Assembly: GCA_019421385.1 (NCBI GenBank)
Contig: JAHZFK010000035.1
Coordinates: 1 to 25,167, forward strand
Direction of reading: 5' to 3'
Source of the DNA: Clostridiales bacterium
GTDB taxonomy: Bacteria; Bacillota; Clostridia; Oscillospirales; Butyricicoccaceae
DNA: 25,167 nt
The notes beneath the pieces are model-generated. The model searched no databases. It was not told the DNA's origin and saw nothing but the letters and a program-made list of their open reading frames with translations. The position numbers were made by a program, and so were the translations under genes. Shown in pieces: positions 7,580 to 14,153 of the stretch (its first letter is position 1; each line of letters begins with the position of its first letter).

Positions 7580-7595
7580 ACCCCTTATTGGGGGT
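7580..7595 (-). promoter_or_regulatory. Hairpin covering the gerAA ribosome site
   Basis: On the minus strand ACCCC (7595-7591) pairs with GGGGT (7584-7580) across a six-base loop, and the second arm contains the gerAA Shine-Dalgarno GGGGTG. There is no U-run after it, so a terminator is unlikely; it may limit gerAA translation or couple it to spoIIP. Confidence 0.4.
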
Positions 7596-7618
7596 ATTTT
7601 GCGCCAAATGGAGCAGGC

Positions 7619-8680
7619 TTATACGTTGTTAAGGTCATCGGCCAGCGTCTGTCCGAACAAGCGGATGGCAGCGAGTGCTTCCGGCATCGCATTGCCTGAC
7701 GAACCGACTTCAATCAACATCGAGCCGGTTCGGACATGCTGGTTGAAGCGCTGCGTGCGCAGATTGACCGGGCGCATCAGACCGGGATAGGCGCGGTTGA
7801 GCTGATATTGCAGGCCGGTGACATAGTTCAGATTCTCCTGCCAGTTGGGATGGGTCAGTCCGCCATCGTCTGTGCCGACGACGAACATCAGCTGTGCCAT
7901 TTCTTCGCCGTCGATGGTGCAGGAGGTCTTGTAAGCCTGCCCGTCGTCGGTCAGAATGGAGTCGCGGTGCAGGTCGATGACAATTTGAATGGACGGATAG
8001 TCCTCGATTGCCTGTTCGATGGCGGCGAGTGAACGGTCATACGAACCGGAATAGGCGGGGGAGTCGAAAATGTCACGAATATGTACCGTTTCGATGCCGT
8101 TATCCTGCAAAACGCTTTGCAGTTCGTCACCGACGCGCACGACGTTATAACGGGTATCGGTGGTGCGCTCGTTTTCGGTCGGGGTGTAGGGGAAAGCAGC
8201 ATCCGGTGTGTAGCTTTCGCTGCCATGCGTATGTACAATGAGCACCTGCGGGCCGTCTCCGCTGACATGGATGGCAGCATCCGATGCCAGACAGGCGGCC
8301 ACATCGACCGCATAGGAGGTCTCGTTGTTGACGGTGATGGTGGCGGCTTTATCGGCGGCATCCAGCACCGGATTGTCGTTTTCCTCTTCCAGCGGGATAT
8401 AGGTGCTTTCCGCAAGCGGGCTTTCCGCGTCTTCGCTGCGGGCGGATGCCGCTGTGCGCGGAACGAAAACCGCAGCCTGATCGGGGGAAAGACCGAGTTC
8501 AAGCGAGACCGCGCGTAAAATGAAATCACCGTTTCCGGCTAGACATGTCAGTGCCCGCTGCGCGGTGGATTCGCCGCCCATGCGCGAAAACAGCAGCAGT
8601 GAGGCGGCAATGCACAGCGTAACGGCGGCGGGCAGACCGATGCCGTGCCGCCGCCGAGTGGATTTTCTGCGCCTTTTCAT
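7619..8680 (-). CDS. spoIIP: Stage II sporulation protein P (engulfment peptidoglycan hydrolase)
   Basis: A 353-residue SpoIIP, the amidase/endopeptidase that with SpoIID and SpoIIM thins septal peptidoglycan and drives engulfment of the forespore. A basic N-terminus precedes a membrane anchor (about 17-33); the periplasmic-side region leads to the catalytic domain with HTHGSESY (H150, H152), IDLHRD (H238) and GSMLIEVGSSGN (E324), matching the His/His/Glu zinc site known for SpoIIP. Start: the frame also opens at a GTG three codons earlier (8689), but GGGAGG overlaps that codon and is 8 bases from the ATG at 8680, so the ATG is preferred. gpr lies immediately upstream, the usual Firmicutes pairing. 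Confidence 0.95.
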   Translation of the reverse strand: MKRRRKSTRRRHGIGLPAAVTLCIAASLLLFSRMGGESTAQRALTCLAGNGDFILRAVSLELGLSPDQAAVFVPRTAASARSEDAESPLAESTYIPLEEENDNPVLDAADKAATITVNNETSYAVDVAACLASDAAIHVSGDGPQVLIVHTHGSESYTPDAAFPYTPTENERTTDTRYNVVRVGDELQSVLQDNGIETVHIRDIFDSPAYSGSYDRSLAAIEQAIEDYPSIQIVIDLHRDSILTDDGQAYKTSCTIDGEEMAQLMFVVGTDDGGLTHPNWQENLNYVTGLQYQLNRAYPGLMRPVNLRTQRFNQHVRTGSMLIEVGSSGNAMPEALAAIRLFGQTLADDLNNV

Positions 8681-8707
8681 GGTTGCCACCTCCCTGCGTT
8701 TTGTTCT

Positions 8708-8737
8708 ATCATACGCCCGTCCGTGCGCGAGTATGAC
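8708..8737 (-). promoter_or_regulatory. Possible sigma-E-type promoter of spoIIP
   Basis: On the minus strand TCATACT (8736-8730) resembles the sigma-E -35 box and is 14 nt from CGTATGAT (8715-8708), a 5-of-8 match to the CATACANT -10 box. spoIIP is a sigma-E gene in B. subtilis; the match here is moderate. Confidence 0.35.
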
Positions 8738-8755
8738 CGAAAGATGGCAGGAACT

Positions 8756-9643
8756 TCAAGACAAATACAGGTCGATATCGCTGACGGATAGGTGAGGGTG
8801 CAGTGCCATGTTGACCGCATAGCCGATCACGCGGGCGATATCGGCAACTTCGCGGTCGATATCGCGCGTCGTCACCATGACCGGCAGGGAGAGGTCGTCA
8901 AGCGCTTCGCAGGAGGGGCCGCCAAGCTGCGCGGCGATTTCGTGCGCAAGCGTTGCGCCGTCAACAACAGTCGGCACACCGATGGCAATGACCGGCACAC
9001 CGAGCGTATCACTATTGAGCGCTGCGCGTGCATTGCCGACACCCGCGCCGGGGGTGATGCCGGTATCGGCCAGCTGGATGGTGCGCAGCAGGCGGCTGAG
9101 CCGTCCGGCGGCAAGGGCATCCACCGCGAGCACAGCGGCAGGCTTGACGCGATCCAGCACACCACAAATGACCTCGCCGGTCTCCACACCGGTCTGACCC
9201 AATACGCCGGGGGCGAGAGCAGACACCGGACGCCAAGAGGAGAATACGTCTGGCACTTGCTCGACCAGATGGCGGGTGGCGATCACATGGTCGATTGCCT
9301 GCGGGCCGATGGCGTCCGGGGTGATCATGCGGTTGCCGAGTCCCGTGACCAGAACAGGGCCAGACGATGCGCTGTCCGGCAGCAGATCCGCCAGCAGTGT
9401 GCTCAGCGCGCGGCAGGCGCGCGGGAAAGCATCCTCTTCGCGCCGGACGAGAGCATCCAGTTCCAGCGTCACATATCGTCCGCAGGGCTTGCCGATTTCC
9501 TGCGCTGCGTGTTCGGTCAGGATATCTACTTCGTTGACCGAAAAGCCTTCAATCGTGCGTTCGGTCTGCCGAACCTGCCGTAAGTTGGCTGCGTGGGGCA
9601 GATTTTGCACCGCTTCTACAGCCAAATCTGTGCGAAAAGCCAT
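8756..9643 (-). CDS. gpr: Germination protease (SASP-degrading endopeptidase)
   Basis: A 295-residue GPR, the protease stored in spores as a zymogen that degrades small acid-soluble DNA-protecting proteins on germination. The N-terminal FRTDLAVEA matches the conserved start region, and the core contains VLVTGLGNRMITPDAIGP, GVLGQTGVETGE, LAVDALAA and TGITPGAGVGN, all typical of the family. A shorter and a longer ATG exist two codons apart: AAAGGAG is 3 bases from the one at 9649 but 9 bases from the one at 9643, so the latter is chosen. It is divergent from rpsT and followed by spoIIP, the same neighbourhood as in B. subtilis. Confidence 0.95.
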   Translation of the reverse strand: MAFRTDLAVEAVQNLPHAANLRQVRQTERTIEGFSVNEVDILTEHAAQEIGKPCGRYVTLELDALVRREEDAFPRACRALSTLLADLLPDSASSGPVLVTGLGNRMITPDAIGPQAIDHVIATRHLVEQVPDVFSSWRPVSALAPGVLGQTGVETGEVICGVLDRVKPAAVLAVDALAAGRLSRLLRTIQLADTGITPGAGVGNARAALNSDTLGVPVIAIGVPTVVDGATLAHEIAAQLGGPSCEALDDLSLPVMVTTRDIDREVADIARVIGYAVNMALHPHLSVSDIDLYLS

Positions 9644-9667
9644 GTGCATTCACTCCTTTTTTGAGTA

Positions 9668-9694
9668 TTTTACGGCGCGTCGGATTTTTTATAC
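9668..9694 (-). promoter_or_regulatory. Possible sigma-G/F-type promoter of gpr
   Basis: On the minus strand GTATA (9694-9690) is 15 nt from CGTAAAA (9674-9668). This fits the GNATR-15-CATNNTA layout of forespore sigma-G promoters with two -10 mismatches. gpr is a forespore gene in B. subtilis. Confidence 0.4.
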
Positions 9695-9713
9695 AGAATC
9701 ATGGAAAAAAGAC

Positions 9714-9742
9714 TTGCATTTTGGGAAAAGTGATGGTAGAAT
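9714..9742 (+). promoter_or_regulatory. Sigma-A promoter of rpsT
   Basis: TTGCAT (9714-9719) and TAGAAT (9737-9742) are separated by 17 nt, and a purine-rich start region follows before the strong GAAGGAGGTG ribosome site. Confidence 0.75.
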
Positions 9743-9783
9743 AGAAACACTGACGAATAGATAACGAAGGAGGTGTTTTCGGA

Positions 9784-10047
9784 ATGCCCAACATCAAGTC
9801 TGCAAAGAAGCGTGTCAAGGTTAACGCTGTCAAGGCGATGAACAACCAGATGGCTAAGAGCGCGCTCAAGACCACGCTGAAGAAGTTCGATACGGCTGTT
9901 GCTGCCGGCGATAAGGCAGAAGCGACTGTTGCTTATACGACCGCTGTTAAGGCGGTTGATCAGGCGGCTGCCAAGCACCTCCTGCATAAGAACAACGCGG
10001 CCAACAAGAAGAGCAAGATGACTACCAAGCTCAACGGCATGGCGTAA
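9784..10047 (+). CDS. rpsT: 30S ribosomal protein S20
   Basis: An 87-residue S20, which binds 16S rRNA early in small-subunit assembly. The typical start MPNIKSAKKRVK, strong basic character and alanine/lysine-rich three-helix composition identify it, as does the NNAANKKSK segment near the end. The family length is normal. GAAGGAGGTG lies eight to ten bases upstream of the ATG. It is a single-gene unit with its own promoter and terminator, divergent from gpr. Confidence 0.97.
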   Translation: MPNIKSAKKRVKVNAVKAMNNQMAKSALKTTLKKFDTAVAAGDKAEATVAYTTAVKAVDQAAAKHLLHKNNAANKKSKMTTKLNGMA

Positions 10048-10070
10048 GAGTTCGTAATAGAACAAAGGAA

Positions 10071-10100
10071 AATCCCGAGACGAGAGTCTCGGGATTTTTT
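10071..10100 (+). terminator. Rho-independent terminator of rpsT
   Basis: AATCCCGAGAC (10071-10081) pairs with GTCTCGGGATT (10086-10096) around GAGA, then a T run. Confidence 0.95.
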
Positions 10101-10275
10101 GTATCCATGCTGCGCAGCCATCGGTGGTATCGTGCAGAACAGTTGCCGATTGGGGGGTGAAACGGCAAAGCGTTCCCCACGCGCAAAAGTGACGGAAAGG
10201 GATAGAAAAATAGGAAAAAACGTGGGAAATCGCGAATAATGAAAACCGAAACAATAATTTTATTCAACTTTTAAC
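10101..10275. other. Non-coding interval with several inverted repeats
   Basis: No credible gene is seen between the rpsT terminator and the next promoter. TTGCCG (10143-10148) pairs with CGGCAA (10163-10168); the loop holds six G, four of which could pair with CCCC (10175-10178), a pseudoknot layout. CCCACG (10176-10181) could instead pair with CGTGGG (10221-10226). No clear promoter for an RNA is visible, so a small RNA is only a possibility. Confidence 0.35.
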
Positions 10276-10304
10276 TTGCCAAGTGGGGATAAATGTGATA
10301 TAAT
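10276..10304 (+). promoter_or_regulatory. Strong sigma-A promoter of the SLH-protein gene
   Basis: TTGCCA (10276-10281), 17 nt, then a perfect TATAAT (10299-10304) with an upstream TGA that makes it an extended -10. The transcript would start near 10311, leaving a leader of about 60 nt. Confidence 0.85.
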
Positions 10305-10310
10305 TTTGCA

Positions 10311-10366
10311 GTAAGTTTACATGAGTGGAGGAAACCACCCATGTTATCCACCTTACGGCAAGGAGA
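10311..10366 (+). promoter_or_regulatory. Structured leader of the SLH-protein gene
   Basis: ACATG-A-GTGG (10319-10328) pairs with CCAC-C-CATGT (10335-10344) around AGGAAA. GTAAG (10311-10315), at the likely transcript start, can pair with CTTAC (10352-10356) to close the structure; alternatively CCTT (10351-10354) pairs with AAGG (10360-10363) and hides the ribosome site AAGGAG. The two pairings exclude each other, a switch-like layout. I do not match it to a known riboswitch class. Confidence 0.45.
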
Positions 10367-10371
10367 AGATT

Positions 10372-11463
10372 ATGACAAGAACGCGTAAGCTGGTAGCAGC
10401 GATGCTGCTGGTGGTTGTCGTTGTGTTAAGCGTGCTCACAGCTGCGCTTGCAACAGACAACACAGAAACCTATGCGTATTTGCCCGATCACTCTGTTTAT
10501 TTCTATGACGTTACAGAGAAGTACGCATGGGCCCACCGTGAAATTGATACGCTTGCGGTTGCAGGGGTAATCAAGGGAAGCGGTAATCATCTGTTTTATC
10601 CGGGCAGCGCTATTACACGGGCGGATTTCATTGTAATGCTGGATCGTGCGTTCGGCATGAGCCAAGCGTTGGACAGCGGTCTGATCGATTCCAGCGGCAC
10701 CTTTGTGGATGTGCCGGGCAACACATATTACAGCAAGTCGGTCACCGCAGCAAAAGCGTTTGGTGTTGCTACGGGAACGGACGATAACCGTTTTCTGCCC
10801 GATCAGAACATGACTCGGCAGGATGCCATGGTGTTTCTCAACCGCACGTTGGAGCGTACGAAACTGACTCTGCCGGTAGGGAGCTTGTCGGGTTATTCGG
10901 ATATCGACCAGATATCCAGCTATGCCCGCGATTCGGTCAGTGCATTGGTAAATGCACGGGTCATCAGCGGTTCCAACGGAAAACTCAGCCCGACGGCGAA
11001 TGTCACTCGTGCAGAAATGGCGGTCATGCTCTATCGTGCGACCCACTTGCTGGATGGAGGAACCAATGCGGTTTACCAGCAGCGCGGCAATGTGGTCAAT
11101 CTGTGCATTGGCGCGCAGAGCTATTGTGATGTAGTGATTGAAAACTATGATTCCAGCGTACAGTATGAGGGCCTGATGCAATATACCAATTTGCGGCAGG
11201 AAAATGGTGTCATATATATCACGCTGACCAACCCGCAGCCAATTGATCGCACGGTGACTTATGCAGATGGACAGTTTGCCTTTCATAATCCGTACAGCGA
11301 TGAGACGATCACAATGCCCGCGGCAGCGAACTGTGTGGCAGTGGATGTGACGCAGCCGTATCATCAGATTGATGCGCCGGTCAGCACCGGAAAGACGTAC
11401 CAGCATTGCTATCCGTCTGTTGTCAACGGCGAAGTTTCAGTCGTCTATTATACAACTGAATAA
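10372..11463 (+). CDS. Exported protein with three SLH domains
   Basis: A 363-residue exported surface protein. A basic start and long hydrophobic core (about 8-27) form a signal peptide. Three S-layer homology repeats follow at about 45-98, 111-163 and 175-227, each with the family pattern (AHREIDTLAVAGVIKG / ITRADF; SVTAAKAFGVATG / MTRQDA; SVSALVNARVISG / VTRAEMAVML). SLH domains hold proteins to pyruvylated secondary cell-wall polymer. The last 130 residues look beta-rich and are not recognised. The ATG at 10372 follows AAGGAGAAG; an earlier in-frame ATG at 10321 would place the leader hairpin in coding sequence and lacks a site, so it is rejected. It has its own promoter and terminator. 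Confidence 0.9.
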   Translation: MTRTRKLVAAMLLVVVVVLSVLTAALATDNTETYAYLPDHSVYFYDVTEKYAWAHREIDTLAVAGVIKGSGNHLFYPGSAITRADFIVMLDRAFGMSQALDSGLIDSSGTFVDVPGNTYYSKSVTAAKAFGVATGTDDNRFLPDQNMTRQDAMVFLNRTLERTKLTLPVGSLSGYSDIDQISSYARDSVSALVNARVISGSNGKLSPTANVTRAEMAVMLYRATHLLDGGTNAVYQQRGNVVNLCIGAQSYCDVVIENYDSSVQYEGLMQYTNLRQENGVIYITLTNPQPIDRTVTYADGQFAFHNPYSDETITMPAAANCVAVDVTQPYHQIDAPVSTGKTYQHCYPSVVNGEVSVVYYTTE

Positions 11464-11470
11464 AGCATAC

Positions 11471-11502
11471 AAAAAACCACCGGATGTATCCGGTGGTTTT
11501 TT
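11471..11502. terminator. Bidirectional Rho-independent terminator
   Basis: ACCACCGGA (11476-11484) pairs with TCCGGTGGT (11489-11497) around a four-base loop, with A6 and T6 flanks, between two convergent genes. Confidence 0.93.
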
Positions 11503-11509
11503 GTATCTG

Positions 11510-12826
11510 TCAATCCTTTGCCAAACGCAAACCGTCATAACGGGTGACGTGGAAGGTATAAGGCAACGCAGTGGTTTCAAAGCCAATCTCGCGCAGTACA
11601 GCACGAATGTTTTCTACCAGATGGTAGTTAAAGTCACGCTGTGAAATCGAGACCTTGAGCGTATCCTTATACGAACTGACCAGAATCCCAAAGGGCTGGA
11701 ACGCGCAGGGTAAAATCGCGGCATAATCGGCCACAAGCGGTTCCATGCTGGGCGGCAGTTTGAATTCACCAATGTTGGTCAGGATGAAGCTGTCGCGGCG
11801 GATATAGTCGCGTGCCTGCTGACGCATCATCTGCTCCTTTTCGTCAATGGGCATGTCCAGTTTGTGCGATTTTGCAACGCGGTTTGCGTTTTTCAATGCC
11901 CAGAATACCGCATGTGGCAGGTTTTTCTGCGTATCGAAATAAGCTTTGCAGGCTTGGCAGGCTTCCAAAAACGACATGCTGAAATACTCATAGAAAAACG
12001 GAAGATCCAGCAGCGAAACGAAAAAGCGTGTCGTTGTGGTTTTGACATACGCACGCAGATCCATCGGCACTTCTGCGATGATCGGTTCGGTACGGTCAGT
12101 TCCCTGATAGTAGGTGCGGTACATGCCCATGGAGATCGCAGTCATGAGGAAGGTCATAGGCGTTACGCCGTTGCCCTTGGTATATTCGAGCAGCTGCGGC
12201 AGCGACATGGTCAGCTCGGTGGTCAGCTCGTTATCGTCGTTGCGGCTGTCATACTCCGGCATATGGAACGAGGGGACATCCGGGTGATGGTCGGCATCCG
12301 ATTGCGGCATACCGCGCAGACGCAGATAACCGTCTTCACAGTCCTGCGGCGTAAACTGCGTTTCATTGGTGCGGATGGAGCGTCCGGGATCTACATCGTG
12401 CCCCATGCCCTTGAGATAATAATAGAGAATAGTGCGGATGAACTGGTCAAAGCCGCGGCCGTCCGAAATACAATGCTGGTATTCCAGATAGATCGTGTTA
12501 TCCTTATAGCCGCACAGGAACAGATAGCCGTTCGTGTCCTCTGAGCCGATGTAATACGGCGACAGGTCGTTCATCGGCAGCACCTTGGGCGGCTGGGTCA
12601 GAATGCGATAGTGATATTGTGTTTCGCCGCGGACCAGACCGAGTGCAAACTGCGGATAGCGGTCAAGTGCGGTGCGAACGGCTGCCAGCAGTACGCGCGG
12701 GTCAACCGGTTCGGTCATGCGGACGATGTGGCGCGGTGCGGTTGTCAGGTCTTTGTGTGTGGCATACATAAAAATAGCGCCGTAGCTGTCTACTTTCAAC
12801 AGCGCATCTTGATAGGCTTCATTCAT
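11510..12826 (-). CDS. Stand-alone condensation/alcohol acetyltransferase-like protein
   Basis: A 438-residue protein resembling the chloramphenicol-acetyltransferase-fold superfamily (condensation domains, alcohol acetyltransferases, PapA-like acyltransferases). The catalytic HXXXDG is visible as HCISDG (H118 to G123), following a strand-rich N-terminal half (VDSYGAIFMYAT, ALDRYPQF). A second region, PMDLR followed by RFFVSLLDLPF, fits the C-terminal half of such folds. Usual reactions are ester or amide bond formation with acyl-CoA or a carrier-bound acyl group; no carrier protein or synthetase is nearby, so the substrate is unknown. The frame opens at a GTG (12835), but GGGAGG is 8 bases from the ATG at 12826. 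TATAAT (12859-12854 on the minus strand) may be its -10. Monocistronic. Confidence 0.8.
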   Translation of the reverse strand: MNEAYQDALLKVDSYGAIFMYATHKDLTTAPRHIVRMTEPVDPRVLLAAVRTALDRYPQFALGLVRGETQYHYRILTQPPKVLPMNDLSPYYIGSEDTNGYLFLCGYKDNTIYLEYQHCISDGRGFDQFIRTILYYYLKGMGHDVDPGRSIRTNETQFTPQDCEDGYLRLRGMPQSDADHHPDVPSFHMPEYDSRNDDNELTTELTMSLPQLLEYTKGNGVTPMTFLMTAISMGMYRTYYQGTDRTEPIIAEVPMDLRAYVKTTTTRFFVSLLDLPFFYEYFSMSFLEACQACKAYFDTQKNLPHAVFWALKNANRVAKSHKLDMPIDEKEQMMRQQARDYIRRDSFILTNIGEFKLPPSMEPLVADYAAILPCAFQPFGILVSSYKDTLKVSISQRDFNYHLVENIRAVLREIGFETTALPYTFHVTRYDGLRLAKD

Positions 12827-13001
12827 AACAGACACCTCCCATTACAATATTCTATTATAAATCAAATTGCGTTAAAAAAACAGAGAATCCACGCAGAATT
12901 TGGAAAAACGTAACAGAGATTTTTGGATACGTTCGGTAAGCGAGAGCCTTGTCCGGTCCCATTTGGTGATGGAATGCATACGCTGGATGGGAGGGATTTC
13001 T

Positions 13002-14072
13002 GTGGTTACCATCAGTTTGTGTATGATTGTGAAAGATGAGGAGGCTGTTTTGGCGCGATGCCTGGACAGTGTGGCAGAGATTGTGGATGAAATCATTGTG
13101 GTGGATACTGGATCATCCGACCGGACAAAGGAAATCGCTGCACGGTATGGGCAGGTTTTTGAGTTTGCATGGTGTGAGGATTTTTCTGCGGCACGAAACT
13201 ATTCTTTTGCGCAGGCGACAAAGGACTTTATCCTGTGGCTGGACGCGGACGATGTGATTGAGCCGGAGGACAAAGCACGTTTGCTGCGGTTAAAACAGGA
13301 GTTGGATGAAACCACCGATGTGGTCATGCTGCCGTATCATACCGCTTTTGATGAGCGCGGGCGTCCTACTTATACCTATTACCGGGAACGGTTGTTACGG
13401 CGTGCGGTAGGATTTTGTTGGGTGGGCGCGGTGCATGAATGCATTGCACCGTGCGGGCACATTCGGTATGGAGAGGCAGCAGTGACACATCGGAAGGAAA
13501 AAACGCCGGACAGTGATCGGAATTTGCGTATTTATGAGAATCTGTTGGTGCGTGGAGAGCGTCTGGATGCACGCGGACAATTTTACTATGCGCGTGAACT
13601 GATGATACACCAGCAATTTGCCCAAGCGGTTACTGCGCTTGAGGACTTTTTACAGAGATCGGACGGCTGGGTGGAAAACCGGATCGAAGCGTGCAGAAAT
13701 CTGGCGGACTGCTTGTTGTCGCTGGGAGATCTCGAGCAGGCGCGGCAGGCGTTGGTGCACTCGTTTACACTGGATAGCCCGCGTGGAGAAACTTGCTGCG
13801 CTTTAGCCGCTCTGGAAATGGAGGCTGGCAGGCTGCAACAAGCTCGGTTTTGGTATGAAACCGCCTTGCGTGTGCCATATACGGAGCAAAACGGTGCTTT
13901 TGTCAAGCCGCTGTGCTATGGATATATTCCATGTCTGGGGTTGTGTGTATGTTGCGATCGACTCGGGAGACATGCAGAAGCAGCAGAATGGAATGAACGC
14001 GCTGCAGTGTATTGGCCAGAATCACCGGCGGTTGCCTATAATCGACGATATTTTGCGGATTTACAGCAATGA
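13002..14072 (+). CDS. Family 2 glycosyltransferase with TPR-like C-terminal half
   Basis: A 356-residue cytoplasmic glycosyltransferase of the GT-A fold. The start SLCMIVKDEEAVL and DEIIVVDTGSSDRT are the nucleotide-sugar binding strands of this group, EDFSAARNYSF is typical, and the metal-binding DXD is D81-A-D83 in LWLDADD. From about residue 190 it changes to repeated helical pairs resembling TPRs (FYYARELMIHQQFAQAV, ADCLLSLGDLEQARQAL, ALEMEAGRLQQARFWYETAL), as in protein-modifying glycosyltransferases of Firmicutes. The start is a GTG at 13002 with GGGAGGG six bases before it; upstream in-frame ATGs at 12969 and 12987 lack this spacing. The collagen-like gene begins 81 bp downstream with no terminator between, so that protein is the most likely target. 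Confidence 0.88.
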   Translation: MVTISLCMIVKDEEAVLARCLDSVAEIVDEIIVVDTGSSDRTKEIAARYGQVFEFAWCEDFSAARNYSFAQATKDFILWLDADDVIEPEDKARLLRLKQELDETTDVVMLPYHTAFDERGRPTYTYYRERLLRRAVGFCWVGAVHECIAPCGHIRYGEAAVTHRKEKTPDSDRNLRIYENLLVRGERLDARGQFYYARELMIHQQFAQAVTALEDFLQRSDGWVENRIEACRNLADCLLSLGDLEQARQALVHSFTLDSPRGETCCALAALEMEAGRLQQARFWYETALRVPYTEQNGAFVKPLCYGYIPCLGLCVCCDRLGRHAEAAEWNERAAVYWPESPAVAYNRRYFADLQQ

Positions 14073-14110
14073 GGCAGTAGCAAAGGCGGTAAAGCGAGCA
14101 TAGATTGAAC

Positions 14111-14145
14111 TGCCGAATGCTTTTTCGGCAAATCCTTCGAAAGGA
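14111..14145 (+). promoter_or_regulatory. Hairpins before the collagen-like gene, one over its ribosome site
   Basis: TGCCGAA (14111-14117) pairs with TTCGGCA (14124-14130), with no T run after it. Directly downstream TCCTT (14133-14137) can pair with AAGGA (14141-14145), the ribosome site of the ATG at 14154. They may tune translation of the collagen-like gene. Confidence 0.4.
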
Positions 14146-14153
14146 AGAATCAT

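Noticed and set aside
10355..10358. ACGG loop as a guanidine-II (mini-ykkC) riboswitch
   Set aside because: The class needs two hairpins with ACGR loops; the larger hairpin here has AGGAAA.
14099..14107. Sigma-K promoter in front of the collagen-like gene
   Set aside because: CATAGATTG resembles the -10, but no AC -35 sits at 16-17 nt, and a similar weak string occurs before the glycosyltransferase.
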